64,000 nucleotides of DNA from NCBI GenBank assembly GCA_003021685.1, contig PXRO01000027.1:1-64000 (forward strand). The letters run 5' to 3'. This DNA comes from Halobacteriales archaeon QS_4_62_28 (GTDB taxonomy: Archaea; Halobacteriota; Halobacteria; Halobacteriales; Haloarculaceae). The translations under genes and the position numbers were made by a program. The notes under the pieces are model-generated. The model was not told the DNA's origin. It saw only the letters and a program-made list of their open reading frames with translations, and ran no database searches. Position 1 is the stretch's first letter; each line of letters starts with the position of its first letter. Of the stretch, positions 43,778-52,531 are shown piece by piece.

Positions 43778-45268
43778 CTCCGAACGGTCGGTCTCCTCGT
43801 CGAGATACTCTTCGGTCACGTTGTGCCCTCTGGGCCCGAAAACGCCGGCCAGCAAGCGGTTCGACCGGGACTGTACGGCATTCAGAAACCGCTCGTCGAC
43901 GACGGACCGGACGATTTCGTGGAGCGATTCGTCGCGATCCTCGACAGATTCGAGGACGCCGAGCGTGATCTGGGCACCCGCCATGTCTGCGTGGCCGCCA
44001 GCACTCCCGATCTGACCGAACGCCTCGCGTAACACCTCACCGAGATCCACGTCCATTCCCCGTGCACGCGCCGAGGCGTAGATCGTTCCGTCCATGACGC
44101 CGTATATGAGCGTCGAACTGACATCCTGGAGGTCGAGGAGTCGGTCGGCGGCTTGGGCCAGTGCGTCCCTGTCACTGAGTTTCCCGACGCAACTCAGTAA
44201 CACCGATCCCTCCTGTCGTCGGTTCTGGATCGCGTTACCAATGGTGTCGAGCGTGTCGCCGCTCATGCTCGGATCCTCGATCCGCTGGAGCGTGTCCAAG
44301 TTCGCGTGCGGTAACAGGTACGCCGCGGCCTGGAAATCGTCGGCAGAGACCTCGCGACGAAACTCCTTGGTGTCGACGCTGATCCCGAACAGCAATCCGG
44401 TCGCGATGGCCTCGTCCAGCAGGGAGTCGAAACGGCGCAGGTAGTCGACGAGCAGCGTACTCGTGGCCCCGACATCACTTCGAAGGTCGACGAAGCGCGC
44501 TTCGATGGGTGCCCGCGGTGGATGGTGGTCGATGACGATATCGATCGGTGTGTCGGGCGGCAACTGGTCGTTGACGCCCGGCCGGGAGTGATCGACCAGT
44601 GCGAAGCCGTCGTACGCCGAGAGGTCGGTCTCCTCGTCGAGATTCCGGAGGTCGAATTCGAGCAAGTTCACGAAGGCGCGATTTTCCTGATGGGTGATCG
44701 CACCGTAGTAACAGAGTTGCGGATCACAGCCCACTGCAGAGGCAAGCCGAGCGAGTGCCACGCCGCTGGCGATAGCGTCCGGATCGGGGTTGTCGTGCAT
44801 GACGATTGCGAGTCGGTCGCCGACATCACGCAGTACGCGCTGTAGTTGCCTGATCCGAACGCCCTCCTCGCCGACGCGTTCGAACAGATGCCCGGTGACA
44901 GCCGCGCCCGGATCGATGACACGGTCCGCGACCGTTTCGACGGTCTCCGAGACATCTGCGGCGGTGTCGTGGCCGACGTAGACGACCAGCATCGCCGCGG
45001 GAAACACTGCACGGGCGGCCGTTGCGACGGCTGCGTTTCGCTCCCCGTTCTGGGTCGCAACGAGAATCGTATCTGGCGTCGAAGCGAGTGCAGTGAGAAC
45101 GTCTCTGTCGGCCGGATCGCCGTGTTTGACTGAGACGGTCTCTGTCCGGAGTGTATCCACGCGATGTTCGTCCGCAGTCAGGACCGTCAGTTCGCCCCGG
45201 TCATCACCCAGCGCATCGATGACAGAACGGGCGAGCGGCCCTGCCCCCAACACCAAGCGAGACGTCAT
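43775..45268 (-). CDS. TrkA-N / DHH phosphoesterase fusion
   Basis: A 497-residue protein. TrkA-N Rossmann domain (LVLGAGPLARSVIDALGDDR) at residues 1-135, then a DHH domain with AIVMHDNPDPDAIASGVALA, FALVDHSRPG and VIDHHPPRAPIEA (intact DHH signature), and DHHA1 with GSAGGHADMAGAQI (GGH motif). DHH-DHHA1 enzymes of this type hydrolyse cyclic dinucleotides, nanoRNA or similar phosphodiesters. The NAD/nucleotide-binding N-terminus suggests allosteric control. The reaction is inferred from family, not proven. Confidence 0.88.
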   Translation of the reverse strand: MTSRLVLGAGPLARSVIDALGDDRGELTVLTADEHRVDTLRTETVSVKHGDPADRDVLTALASTPDTILVATQNGERNAAVATAARAVFPAAMLVVYVGHDTAADVSETVETVADRVIDPGAAVTGHLFERVGEEGVRIRQLQRVLRDVGDRLAIVMHDNPDPDAIASGVALARLASAVGCDPQLCYYGAITHQENRAFVNLLEFDLRNLDEETDLSAYDGFALVDHSRPGVNDQLPPDTPIDIVIDHHPPRAPIEARFVDLRSDVGATSTLLVDYLRRFDSLLDEAIATGLLFGISVDTKEFRREVSADDFQAAAYLLPHANLDTLQRIEDPSMSGDTLDTIGNAIQNRRQEGSVLLSCVGKLSDRDALAQAADRLLDLQDVSSTLIYGVMDGTIYASARARGMDVDLGEVLREAFGQIGSAGGHADMAGAQITLGVLESVEDRDESLHEIVRSVVDERFLNAVQSRSNRLLAGVFGPRGHNVTEEYLDEETDRSE

Positions 45269-45302
45269 ACCGTGATGTGGACGATGGAACGCCTAAAAAC
45301 CC

Positions 45303-45731
45303 TCACTTCAACCGCTCCTGAAGGAACGATGGATGCGCGGCTGTAATACCCTCGATAGAGAGCATAGCGTCTTCGATTATCTCACCGACCGCACCACCGT
45401 CTGCTGCTCGCACCTCCGCCATGAGCATGTGATCACCACTCGACGTGTAGAGGGATTCGACAGCGTTGATCGAAGAGAGTTCACGTGTCACTTCGACGTA
45501 GCATTCGCTCTCGACATCCATGCCGACGAGGGCAATCGATTGGCTGGATAGCTTCTTCGGGTTCACGTCGGCCGAGTAGCCGACGATGACGCCCTCGTCT
45601 TCGAGTTTGTTGATATACTTTCGCACAGTCGGTTTGGAGACGTTTGCCCGTTCTGCGATCTCCGAATACGACGCTTGTGCGTCGTCTTCTAAGACGGACA
45701 GGATGCGGCGCTCCGTGGATTCGGCACTCAT
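45303..45731 (-). CDS. Lrp/AsnC family transcriptional regulator
   Basis: A 142-residue regulator. N-terminal helix-turn-helix (ERRILSVLEDDAQASYSEIA, ERANVSKPTVRKYINKLEDE) followed by the RAM/ACT-like domain (SSQSIALVGMDVESECYVEV, SSGDHMLMAEVRAADGGAVG). It is an octamer-forming amino-acid-sensing type. Lies 76 bases downstream of korB on the same strand and close to the TrkA-DHH gene; targets may include 2-oxoacid metabolism but this is only context. Confidence 0.9.
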   Translation of the reverse strand: MSAESTERRILSVLEDDAQASYSEIAERANVSKPTVRKYINKLEDEGVIVGYSADVNPKKLSSQSIALVGMDVESECYVEVTRELSSINAVESLYTSSGDHMLMAEVRAADGGAVGEIIEDAMLSIEGITAAHPSFLQERLK

Positions 45732-45807
45732 ACACGTTTCTTTGCTACGGACGAAAAAATACCTTCCGAATCCACAAACAGGGTGATCGACCCGCGTTTG
45801 GCGGCGC

Positions 45808-46746
45808 CTATTTGTGATGCTTGAGCAACTCGTCGGCCGATCGCTCCCACTCGTAGTCCTCGTCGAAGTACCGCTCGGCGAGTGGTTCCTCGGGCATCTC
45901 GCCGGTGGCCTGTTTCTCCTGCCCGTAGGACGGACTTTCTTCGTTGACGTAGTACCGACCGGTCAAGACTTCGCCGTCGTAGAGTTTGTTCTCGGTCTCG
46001 AACATCATCTCGGCGGCTTCCTCACGGTTCGAGGTGTCGAAGTCGTAGTCGTCGGACTGCTGGATGTCAGTATAGGGGACGTAGTGCTTTGCGTCCTTGT
46101 TCCAGGTCGGACACTGGGTCAGGAAGTCGATGTGGGCAAAGCCGTCGTGTTCGATTGCTTCGGCGATGATCTCCTTTGCCTGGTTCGGATTGACCGCAGC
46201 GGTGCGGGCGACGTACGTTGCACCGGAGGTCAACGCCAGACTCAGGGGTCGGATCGGTGACTTCGCCGATCCCGATGGTTGGGTCTTCGACTTGTGACCC
46301 TTGGGTGAAGTCGGTGACGTCTGGCCCTTGGTGAGCCCGAAGATCTCGTTGTTGAACACGATGTAGGCCATGTCGTGGTTCTCACGGGCGGTGTGCATGA
46401 AGTGGTTGCCACCGATCCCGTAGCCGTCACCGTCACCGCCGGCCGCGATGACCTCGACGTCAGGGTTCGCCAGTTTGGCCGCACGAGCGACGGGCAGCGA
46501 GCGCCCGTGGATCGTGTGGAAGCCGTAGCTCTCGAAGTAGCTGTTGAGCTTGCCCGAACAGCCGATGCCAGTAAACAGCGCCACTTCGTCGGGGTTCCGG
46601 CCGACTTCCGGCATGGCCTGTTTGAGCGCCTTCAGGACGCCGAAGTCGCCACAGCCAGGACACCACGTTGCTTGCGGTTCGATACCCGGTGTGAACTCGT
46701 CTCGGTCGATGTCGCGTTCTTCGCCAATAGCTGAGAATGCACTCAT
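45808..46746 (-). CDS. korB: 2-oxoacid:ferredoxin oxidoreductase, beta subunit
   Basis: A 312-residue thiamine-diphosphate subunit. It starts EERDIDRDEFTPGIEPQATW, then WCPGCGDFGVLKALKQAM (Cys for cluster) and the ThDP Mg motif EVIAAGGDGDGYGIGGNHF with YIVFNNEIFGLTKGQTSPTS. It oxidises 2-oxoacids with CoA and reduces ferredoxin in haloarchaea in place of NAD-linked complexes. Two bases downstream of korA. Whether the substrate is pyruvate or 2-oxoglutarate is not certain from sequence; the KorAB layout is favoured. Confidence 0.92.
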   Translation of the reverse strand: MSAFSAIGEERDIDRDEFTPGIEPQATWCPGCGDFGVLKALKQAMPEVGRNPDEVALFTGIGCSGKLNSYFESYGFHTIHGRSLPVARAAKLANPDVEVIAAGGDGDGYGIGGNHFMHTARENHDMAYIVFNNEIFGLTKGQTSPTSPKGHKSKTQPSGSAKSPIRPLSLALTSGATYVARTAAVNPNQAKEIIAEAIEHDGFAHIDFLTQCPTWNKDAKHYVPYTDIQQSDDYDFDTSNREEAAEMMFETENKLYDGEVLTGRYYVNEESPSYGQEKQATGEMPEEPLAERYFDEDYEWERSADELLKHHK

Positions 46747-46748
46747 TG

Positions 46749-48650
46749 TTAGTCACCTGCCGCTGGCAGGTATTTTAGGTTCGTTGCGGCGAGTTCTTCG
46801 CCGTTAATGCTGGTCTCGAAGCCCTCGACGATCTCTGCCGGCTCGAACGGGTTACCGTTGTACTTCAACAGACTCGAGAGTTTCGGACCGAAGCGGCCGA
46901 TCTCCTTTTGTGTCAGACCGCGGAACTGTGCACTCGCATTCATCTCGACGACGAGCGCCTCGTCGACGGATTCGAGCCACTCGGAGACTTCCTCGACAGG
47001 GTAGGGCATCATGTCGGAGACGCCAAGCGCCTTGACGGAGTGGCCGTCGTCGTTGAGTCGGTCGACAGCCTCGAAGGCCGTATCCTGGTGGCTACCCCAG
47101 ATGAGGATGCCGTACTCGGCGTCCTCGGGACCGTAGTACGTCTGGTGGTCGGCGTTCTCGTCGAGGTCGGCACGGATGTCGTCGAGCTTGTCGAGACGAC
47201 GGTCCATCTGCGCGATGCGGTTGTCCGGGTCCTCGCTGATGTGACCCTCCTGGGTGTGTTCGTTCCCGGTCGCGAGGAAGCGACCACCCTTCTGGCCGGG
47301 CACCGAGCGCGGGCTCACGTTCGAGCCGTCTTCCGGTTCGTGCTGGAAGCGCTGGAACTTGCCAGAGGAGTGGTGGGCCGCCTCGGCGATCTCCTCCTCG
47401 GTGAGCACAGCGCCCGGGTCTGCGTTCGGTTCGCGGTCGAAGAAGCTCTCGTCGACGTTGCGAAGTTCGCCCTGGAGCTTCTGATCGTAGATGACAATCG
47501 AGGGAATCTGGTACTCGTATGCGATTCGGAACGCGGTACGTGTCTGGTCGTAGCACTCGCGGATGTTTGCGGGTGCGAAAACGATTCGGGCCGAGTCGCC
47601 CTGACTCGTGTACAGGACGTGTTCGAGGTCGGCCTGTTCGGGCTTGGTCGGCATCCCGGTCGACGGACCGGCACGCATCGCTTCGACGAGCACGACCGGC
47701 GTTTCGGTTATCTCTGCGAGACCGAGCGGTTCAGACATTAGCGCGAAGCCACCGCCCGAGGAACCGGACATGGCTTTGACACCGGCATGACTGGCACCGA
47801 GGGCCAGTGCCGCAGCGGCGATTTCGTCCTCGACCTGCTCCGAGATGCCGCCGAATTTCGGCAGATGCTGGGACATGAGCGTGAACACGTCCGTCCACGG
47901 CGTCATGGGGTAGCCAGCGATGAAGCGACAGCCCTCGTCGAGTGCGCCGTAGGTGATGGCGTTGGATCCCGAGAGAAGCACCTGCTCCTCGTCGTGGTCG
48001 GCGGCATCGGGTATCGTGAGGTCGTGGGTGTGTTCGAGTTCTTCCGCTCGCGCGTAGGCGTCTTCGAGCACGGCGAGGTTCGCCTCCAGCATATCGCCGG
48101 ACATATTCTCCTCCATGAGCGTCTCGAAGTAGGAGGGATCCGTGTCCAGCAACGCCGCAGTGACAGCGATACCGGCCGTGTTCCGCATGATCTCGCGGCC
48201 GTGTTCGCGTGCCATCTCGCGGAGGTTGATCGGGTAGACGTGCCAGTCGTTCTCTTCTGCACGTTCCTCTAGATCGAGGTCGGCGATGCTGTCCTCTGCC
48301 AGTAGTCCCTCATCGTAGACGATGACACCGCCTTCGCGGAGGTCGTGGAGATTCTCCGAAAGCGGTTTGACCTCCTCGTTCCCGTAGTACGCTTCTTCCT
48401 GTGGATTCCGTGCGAAGGAGTCACCGAGGGCAAGAAGGAAATTGTAGCCGTCGCCACGCGAGCGGACGTTTTCGTTGCTCGCGCGTACCTCTACGAACGT
48501 GTGGCCGCCCCGGATGCGCGACGGATAGTGACGATGTGTGAAAACGTCGAGTCCCGAGCGCATCAGGGCCTTTGCGAAGTTTTGGCTCGTCGAGTCGATT
48601 CCATCACCAGAACCGCCCGCGATTCGCCAGATTAGTTCCTGATCTGTCAT
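46749..48650 (-). CDS. korA: 2-oxoacid:ferredoxin oxidoreductase, alpha (gamma-alpha fused) subunit
   Basis: A 633-residue subunit with the gamma domain first (WRIAGGSGDGIDSTSQNFAK, RHYPSRIRGGHTFVEVRASN) fused to the alpha domain (EGCRFIAGYPMTPWTDVFTL, ALGASHAGVKAMSGSSGGGF, VEAMRAGPSTGMPTKPEQAD). The C-terminal third has EMNASAQFRGLTQKEIGRFG. Together with the beta subunit it forms the two-subunit haloarchaeal enzyme. Its promoter lies in the 338-base gap (48651-48988) shared with the DICT gene. Confidence 0.93.
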   Translation of the reverse strand: MTDQELIWRIAGGSGDGIDSTSQNFAKALMRSGLDVFTHRHYPSRIRGGHTFVEVRASNENVRSRGDGYNFLLALGDSFARNPQEEAYYGNEEVKPLSENLHDLREGGVIVYDEGLLAEDSIADLDLEERAEENDWHVYPINLREMAREHGREIMRNTAGIAVTAALLDTDPSYFETLMEENMSGDMLEANLAVLEDAYARAEELEHTHDLTIPDAADHDEEQVLLSGSNAITYGALDEGCRFIAGYPMTPWTDVFTLMSQHLPKFGGISEQVEDEIAAAALALGASHAGVKAMSGSSGGGFALMSEPLGLAEITETPVVLVEAMRAGPSTGMPTKPEQADLEHVLYTSQGDSARIVFAPANIRECYDQTRTAFRIAYEYQIPSIVIYDQKLQGELRNVDESFFDREPNADPGAVLTEEEIAEAAHHSSGKFQRFQHEPEDGSNVSPRSVPGQKGGRFLATGNEHTQEGHISEDPDNRIAQMDRRLDKLDDIRADLDENADHQTYYGPEDAEYGILIWGSHQDTAFEAVDRLNDDGHSVKALGVSDMMPYPVEEVSEWLESVDEALVVEMNASAQFRGLTQKEIGRFGPKLSSLLKYNGNPFEPAEIVEGFETSINGEELAATNLKYLPAAGD

Positions 48651-48876
48651 GTGAAATCATCGGCCCCGGTTGGGAAGCCGTATGCTGACCCTTGGAGGGC
48701 CGTGACTAAAGATTTTTCACTACATCGAACCCCATTAATCATGAACGACTGGTAGATACCACTGAAATGTCCGATTTCGAAGCACCAAGTGGTCAGTTAC
48801 CACACAGTATACCGTGACATATTTAGAGCACATGTACTTGCGATACTATCGTATGGACACGACACCAGTATGCCTA
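48651..48876. other. Intergenic region upstream of korA
   Basis: About 225 bases. It contains AT-rich stretches (near 48705-48745) suited to a minus-strand promoter for korA. No additional gene was recognised, and short frames here have poor codon use. The rest of the 338-base gap is the type A element copy 4. Confidence 0.5.
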
Positions 48877-48956
48877 ATACTGTCGGACGTAACTATCTGA
48901 AGATTCTCGCCACCCCGTGGTGGCGAAATCCGTCACGGACTTCCGTCCGACAGTAT
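48877..48956. repeat. 80-bp palindromic element, type A copy 4
   Basis: Perfect 13-base outer arms; central GCCACCCCGTGGTGGCG has one changed base. It ends 33 bases before the DICT-gene ATG. The right arm end plus flank gives CAGTATAAGC, a TATA-like sequence at the expected distance, so the element may supply the promoter. Confidence 0.9.
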
Positions 48957-48988
48957 AAGCGAGTTCGGCTCGTATCCGGGACACTGCC

Positions 48989-49708
48989 ATGTCACTCCCG
49001 GAACTCATCGCTGGCGTCGAAGACCACGAGAAGGTACTCACGGTGTTCAATGCGGGCGACGACGTCGTTTCGGACCTGGCAGGACATTTCGACGACAGAA
49101 ACGTCACTGTCACTGGCGAGGCAACAGTCAGTGGCCGTCCCGGGAAGTTCCTCACGCTCAGTGACGAGGACGGCATTATCGCGGCGGCCGACCTATCGGA
49201 CTTTCGCGCGAGAGTGAACCGGACCGATGTCCCAATCGGTGTCGAGGAGAGTCCGTACAGGCCGATTCTCGACGAACTCGACGAGACACTGTTTACCTCT
49301 TGGAGCATCGATCAGATGATGACTGCGACCAGGGAGATAGAAGACCGCGCCTTTCGCGTCGGGGACGGCGCGCTTCACGCTGGCTTCCAGTACGTGTCGA
49401 CGCTCACCGGTGAACTAGCGGTGTACGAAGGTCTCGGACGGCGCGGCCTCGACGTCCACGCGTACGCCAGTCCCGACGAGGAACCGCCGACTCACGAACA
49501 CTTCACACTCCACATCGAGCGAGCAAGGGAAGTCAGTGAGTCGTGGTTCGTCGTCTTCGACGGCGGGAACGACAGGACACAGAAATGTGCACTGCTGGCC
49601 GAGGAACGCGCGCCACGGGAGTTCTACGGCTTCTGGACGTACGATCCGGATACTGTCGACTGGATCATCGAGTATCTCGAATCGACATATGGAATGATCG
49701 AACAGTGA
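48989..49708 (+). CDS. DICT sensory domain protein
   Basis: A 239-residue soluble protein. The pattern LPELIAGVEDHEKVLTVFN at the start, AGFQYVSTLTGELAVYEGLG in the middle and ESWFVVFDGGNDRTQKCALL near the end fits the DICT domain, a sensor module associated with histidine kinases and light/stress signalling. No kinase or output domain is attached. Stand-alone copies are common in haloarchaea. Expression probably starts from the adjoining palindromic element. Confidence 0.85.
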   Translation: MSLPELIAGVEDHEKVLTVFNAGDDVVSDLAGHFDDRNVTVTGEATVSGRPGKFLTLSDEDGIIAAADLSDFRARVNRTDVPIGVEESPYRPILDELDETLFTSWSIDQMMTATREIEDRAFRVGDGALHAGFQYVSTLTGELAVYEGLGRRGLDVHAYASPDEEPPTHEHFTLHIERAREVSESWFVVFDGGNDRTQKCALLAEERAPREFYGFWTYDPDTVDWIIEYLESTYGMIEQ

Positions 49709-49729
49709 GAACGTTCTCCGGAGGCGACG

Positions 49730-50884
49730 CTACTTGGGTGTCTGGTTGTAGATAAGGTTCCGCTGGATGTCGTTTGCACCCTCGTAGATAACGGGGATCC
49801 GAACGTCACGATAGACGCGCGAGATGCGGTTTGCTGTCAGCACCGAGCGACCGCCGTGGAGTTGCATCCCCTTCTCGGCACAGTCAGCCGAGACTTCCGT
49901 CGCCTTCGTCTTGGCCATTGCAGCCCACCAGCCAGCGTTGTTCTGGTTTGTGACGTTCTCCGCCGCGCGCCAGGTGAGCGCACGAGCAGATTCGAACTCC
50001 ATGCGCATGTCTGCCAGTTTGTGCTGGACGGCCTGGAACTCCTCGACCGACTTGCCGAAGGCCTCACGGTCGTGGACGAACGACCAGGCCTCCTCGATAG
50101 CGGCCGCGGCGAGACCGAGTCCGTGACCCGCGACGACGACCCGTCCCTGGTTGAAGAACTCGGCGAGCATGTAGAAGCCCGCACCTTCGATGCCGATCAG
50201 GTTCTCCTCGGGTACGCGGCAGTCGTCGAAGACGATGTGTGCCTGCTTGGAGGCACGAAACCCGATCTTCTCGGGAATGTGTTCGGCCTCGTAGCCGTCA
50301 GTATCCGTGGGAACGATAAACAGCGAGTAGTTGCCATAGCGGTTGTTCGGGTCGTCACCGGTCTTCGCGTAGACGGTCACCCAGTCGGCCTCGACGCCGT
50401 TGCCGATCCAGTACTTCTCGCCGTCGAGGACGTAGTCGCCAGCATCCTTCTCGGCGGTCGTCTGCATTCCGGCGAGGTCACTCCCCGTCTGGGGTTCCGA
50501 GACTGCCAGTCCGGTGATCTGTTCGTTCGTTGCGACCGGACGGAGGTACTCTTCTTTCTGTGCCTCGTTGCCGTGTTCCTGAAGCATCTCCGCGCCGAAG
50601 CTCGCAAGCTGGAGTGAGAGGGCGATGCCGGCGTCAGCCTTGTAAAACTCCTCGGCGATTGCAAGTACCTGCTGGAGTGAGAATCCGCGACCGCCGTACT
50701 CCTCGTCGATGTCCTGTGCGACCAGACCGGCGTCCATCCCGGCCTCGACGATATCCCAGGGATAGTCCCCACTCTCGTAGTAGTCAGCGGCACTCGGTTC
50801 GATGTGCTCTTCGGCGAACGTCCGTGCTTCCGCTTTGACCCTACGTGCTTTTTCGGGCATTATCGTCTCTTCTAACAAATCCAT
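49730..50884 (-). CDS. Acyl-CoA dehydrogenase
   Basis: A 384-residue flavoenzyme of beta-oxidation. Blocks: AGIALSLQLASFGAEMLQEH, QITGLAVSEPQTGSDLAGMQ (FAD/acyl contact), GEKYWIGNGVEADWVTVYAK, AEFFNQGRVVVAGHGLGLAA, QLHGGRSVLTANRISRVYRD and VIYEGANDIQRNLIYNQ, where the last block contains the catalytic Glu region. It passes electrons to ETF. Chain-length specificity is not predictable. Monocistronic, with 239 bases upstream containing type A copy 5. Confidence 0.93.
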   Translation of the reverse strand: MDLLEETIMPEKARRVKAEARTFAEEHIEPSAADYYESGDYPWDIVEAGMDAGLVAQDIDEEYGGRGFSLQQVLAIAEEFYKADAGIALSLQLASFGAEMLQEHGNEAQKEEYLRPVATNEQITGLAVSEPQTGSDLAGMQTTAEKDAGDYVLDGEKYWIGNGVEADWVTVYAKTGDDPNNRYGNYSLFIVPTDTDGYEAEHIPEKIGFRASKQAHIVFDDCRVPEENLIGIEGAGFYMLAEFFNQGRVVVAGHGLGLAAAAIEEAWSFVHDREAFGKSVEEFQAVQHKLADMRMEFESARALTWRAAENVTNQNNAGWWAAMAKTKATEVSADCAEKGMQLHGGRSVLTANRISRVYRDVRIPVIYEGANDIQRNLIYNQTPK

Positions 50885-51022
50885 ACACTACAGCAGGTAC
50901 CGAGTTACCAAATAGATCCTGGAACACTGGCAAACGCTACCAGAGTTTAGGATTCCGACGGCAGAGACACCAGATGTTGTCCCGGACTCTCCATCTCCGT
51001 GTCCATTTTCGTCATCTGGCTC

Positions 51023-51102
51023 ATACTGTCGGACGTAACTATCTGAAGAGTCTCGCCACCCCGGGGTGGCGAAATGCTTCGCGGACTTCCGTCCGACAGT
51101 AT
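51023..51102. repeat. 80-bp palindromic element, type A copy 5
   Basis: Perfect 13-base outer arms and perfect 20-base centre TCGCCACCCCGGGGTGGCGA. It lies between two same-direction minus-strand genes, beyond the stop of the O-methyltransferase and upstream of the acyl-CoA dehydrogenase gene. Confidence 0.9.
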
Positions 51103-51123
51103 CACGTGGTTCGTGACCGGCGG

Positions 51124-51789
51124 CTATTCGATGCGGATAGAGACGGCGACGCCCTCACCGAGCGGAAGTAGGGCGGTCTCGAACGCCGGGTCGTCACGCA
51201 CTGCTTCGAGATATTCCGCGATGCCCCGACTCATCGGATTGGCGTTCACGTCCTCGCCCGCGAGCACGGCGCGAATGTCCTCGAACGCCAGTGGCCCGGC
51301 CTCGATTGCGTTGTCGGCGGCGACGATACCCCCGACTGGAACCGTCTCCCGGACGGCCTCGAACGCCGCCAGATAGCGATCCTTCTCGTTGTCGATCAAC
51401 ACGAGGTCGAAGGGGCCGTCGTAGTCGTCGACCGTCTCGATGGCGTCACCGTGTTCGAACCGGGCGCGGTCGGCGAACCCGCCCGCAGCGAGGTTCGCTC
51501 GGGCGTCGTCGAGTTCGTCCCGGTCGATTTCGGTCAGTACGACCTCGCCGTCGTCGGGGAGTGCCGGTGCGATCCAGTACGCCGAGTAGCCGTAGCCAGA
51601 GCCGAATTCGAAGACGCGCCGGGCGTCGACAGCACGGGCGAGCAGGCGAAGCCACCCCCCGACCGCCGGGCCGACGGTCGGGAACCCCTCGCGGTCGGCG
51701 CGTTCGTCCATCGCCTCGATCACGTCGTCCCCCGCTGGAGCGAGCGCTCGGGCGAACTCCTCGGTCACGTCGGGCAGTGGATCCGTCAT
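51124..51789 (-). CDS. SAM-dependent O-methyltransferase (class I, COMT-like)
   Basis: A 221-residue enzyme of the caffeoyl-CoA/catechol O-methyltransferase family. SAM-binding motifs are RRVFEFGSGYGYSAYWIAPA and VVLTEIDRDELDDARANLAA; the metal-binding Asp region is FDLVLIDNEKDRYLAAFEAV and GGIVAADNAI. The acceptor is unknown. ATG at 51789 is favoured over 51882, since the added residues are not conserved in character. It lies downstream of the redoxin gene, 38 bases away. Confidence 0.9.
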   Translation of the reverse strand: MTDPLPDVTEEFARALAPAGDDVIEAMDERADREGFPTVGPAVGGWLRLLARAVDARRVFEFGSGYGYSAYWIAPALPDDGEVVLTEIDRDELDDARANLAAGGFADRARFEHGDAIETVDDYDGPFDLVLIDNEKDRYLAAFEAVRETVPVGGIVAADNAIEAGPLAFEDIRAVLAGEDVNANPMSRGIAEYLEAVRDDPAFETALLPLGEGVAVSIRIE

Positions 51790-51826
51790 AGTACGGTGTA
51801 CGCTGGCACGTCTCCGACCGGCATCA

Positions 51827-52417
51827 TCAGGTGTCCCAGTACTCGGGTTCGGTGCCGGGCTTCCACTTGACCGAGCAACCACGCGACGGGCGCTGGTCGG
51901 CCGTGACTTCCTCCCCGGCCAGGACCGTCTCGATGTGGGCTTTCATTTCGCGCTCGGTCGGTTCGTCGTCGGGGTTCGTCGCGTCGTTGAGACGGCCGTG
52001 GTAGGCTAGCCTGACGGACCCGTCGTCGCTTGCAAAGAGGAACGGGTCGGGCGTGCAGCGAGCGCCGTAGGCCGCGGCGACAGACTGGGACTCGTCGAAG
52101 AGGTAGGCGTCGTAGTCGATGGTGCCGTCCGCGACGAGTTCCTGCATGCGCTCGGGAGAGTCGTCGGGGTACTGCTCGGGGTCGTTCGGGTTGATACCGA
52201 CGACGGCCACGTCGTCGTACTCCGTGGCGAGACGATTCAGTTCGTCGAACTTCGCCTGGGCGTACGGACAGTGGTTGCAGGTGAACACGACCAGCAGCGC
52301 CTCGTTGTGTGCAAAGTCTGCCAGCGAGTGCGTCTCGCCGTCTGTCCCGGGCAATTCGAACGCCGGTGCTTCGTCGCCACGCTGGAGCACGTCGTCTTCA
52401 GATTCGAGTGCGACCAT
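51827..52417 (-). CDS. Thioredoxin-fold redoxin (AhpC/TSA-like)
   Basis: A 196-residue protein. The fold starts RGDEAPAFELPGTDGETHSL and has the active site VVFTCNHCPYAQAKFDELNR, a CxxC with both cysteines, followed by VAVVGINPNDPEQYPDDSPE and AYGARCTPDPFLFASD (cis-Pro loop). This subgroup is often annotated as thioredoxin family or peroxiredoxin-like. A disulfide-exchange role is likely; partner unknown. It precedes the O-methyltransferase gene in the same orientation. Confidence 0.88.
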   Translation of the reverse strand: MVALESEDDVLQRGDEAPAFELPGTDGETHSLADFAHNEALLVVFTCNHCPYAQAKFDELNRLATEYDDVAVVGINPNDPEQYPDDSPERMQELVADGTIDYDAYLFDESQSVAAAYGARCTPDPFLFASDDGSVRLAYHGRLNDATNPDDEPTEREMKAHIETVLAGEEVTADQRPSRGCSVKWKPGTEPEYWDT

Positions 52418-52531
52418 ATCATGATGGAGTTAGGACTGGGCCATTGAATAGACTGGGGTGTGGCTGCCGAAGACGACAGTCCCTATGAACCCCCACCATT
52501 GTTGTCGAACGTATCCCGTCATTAGCCTACA

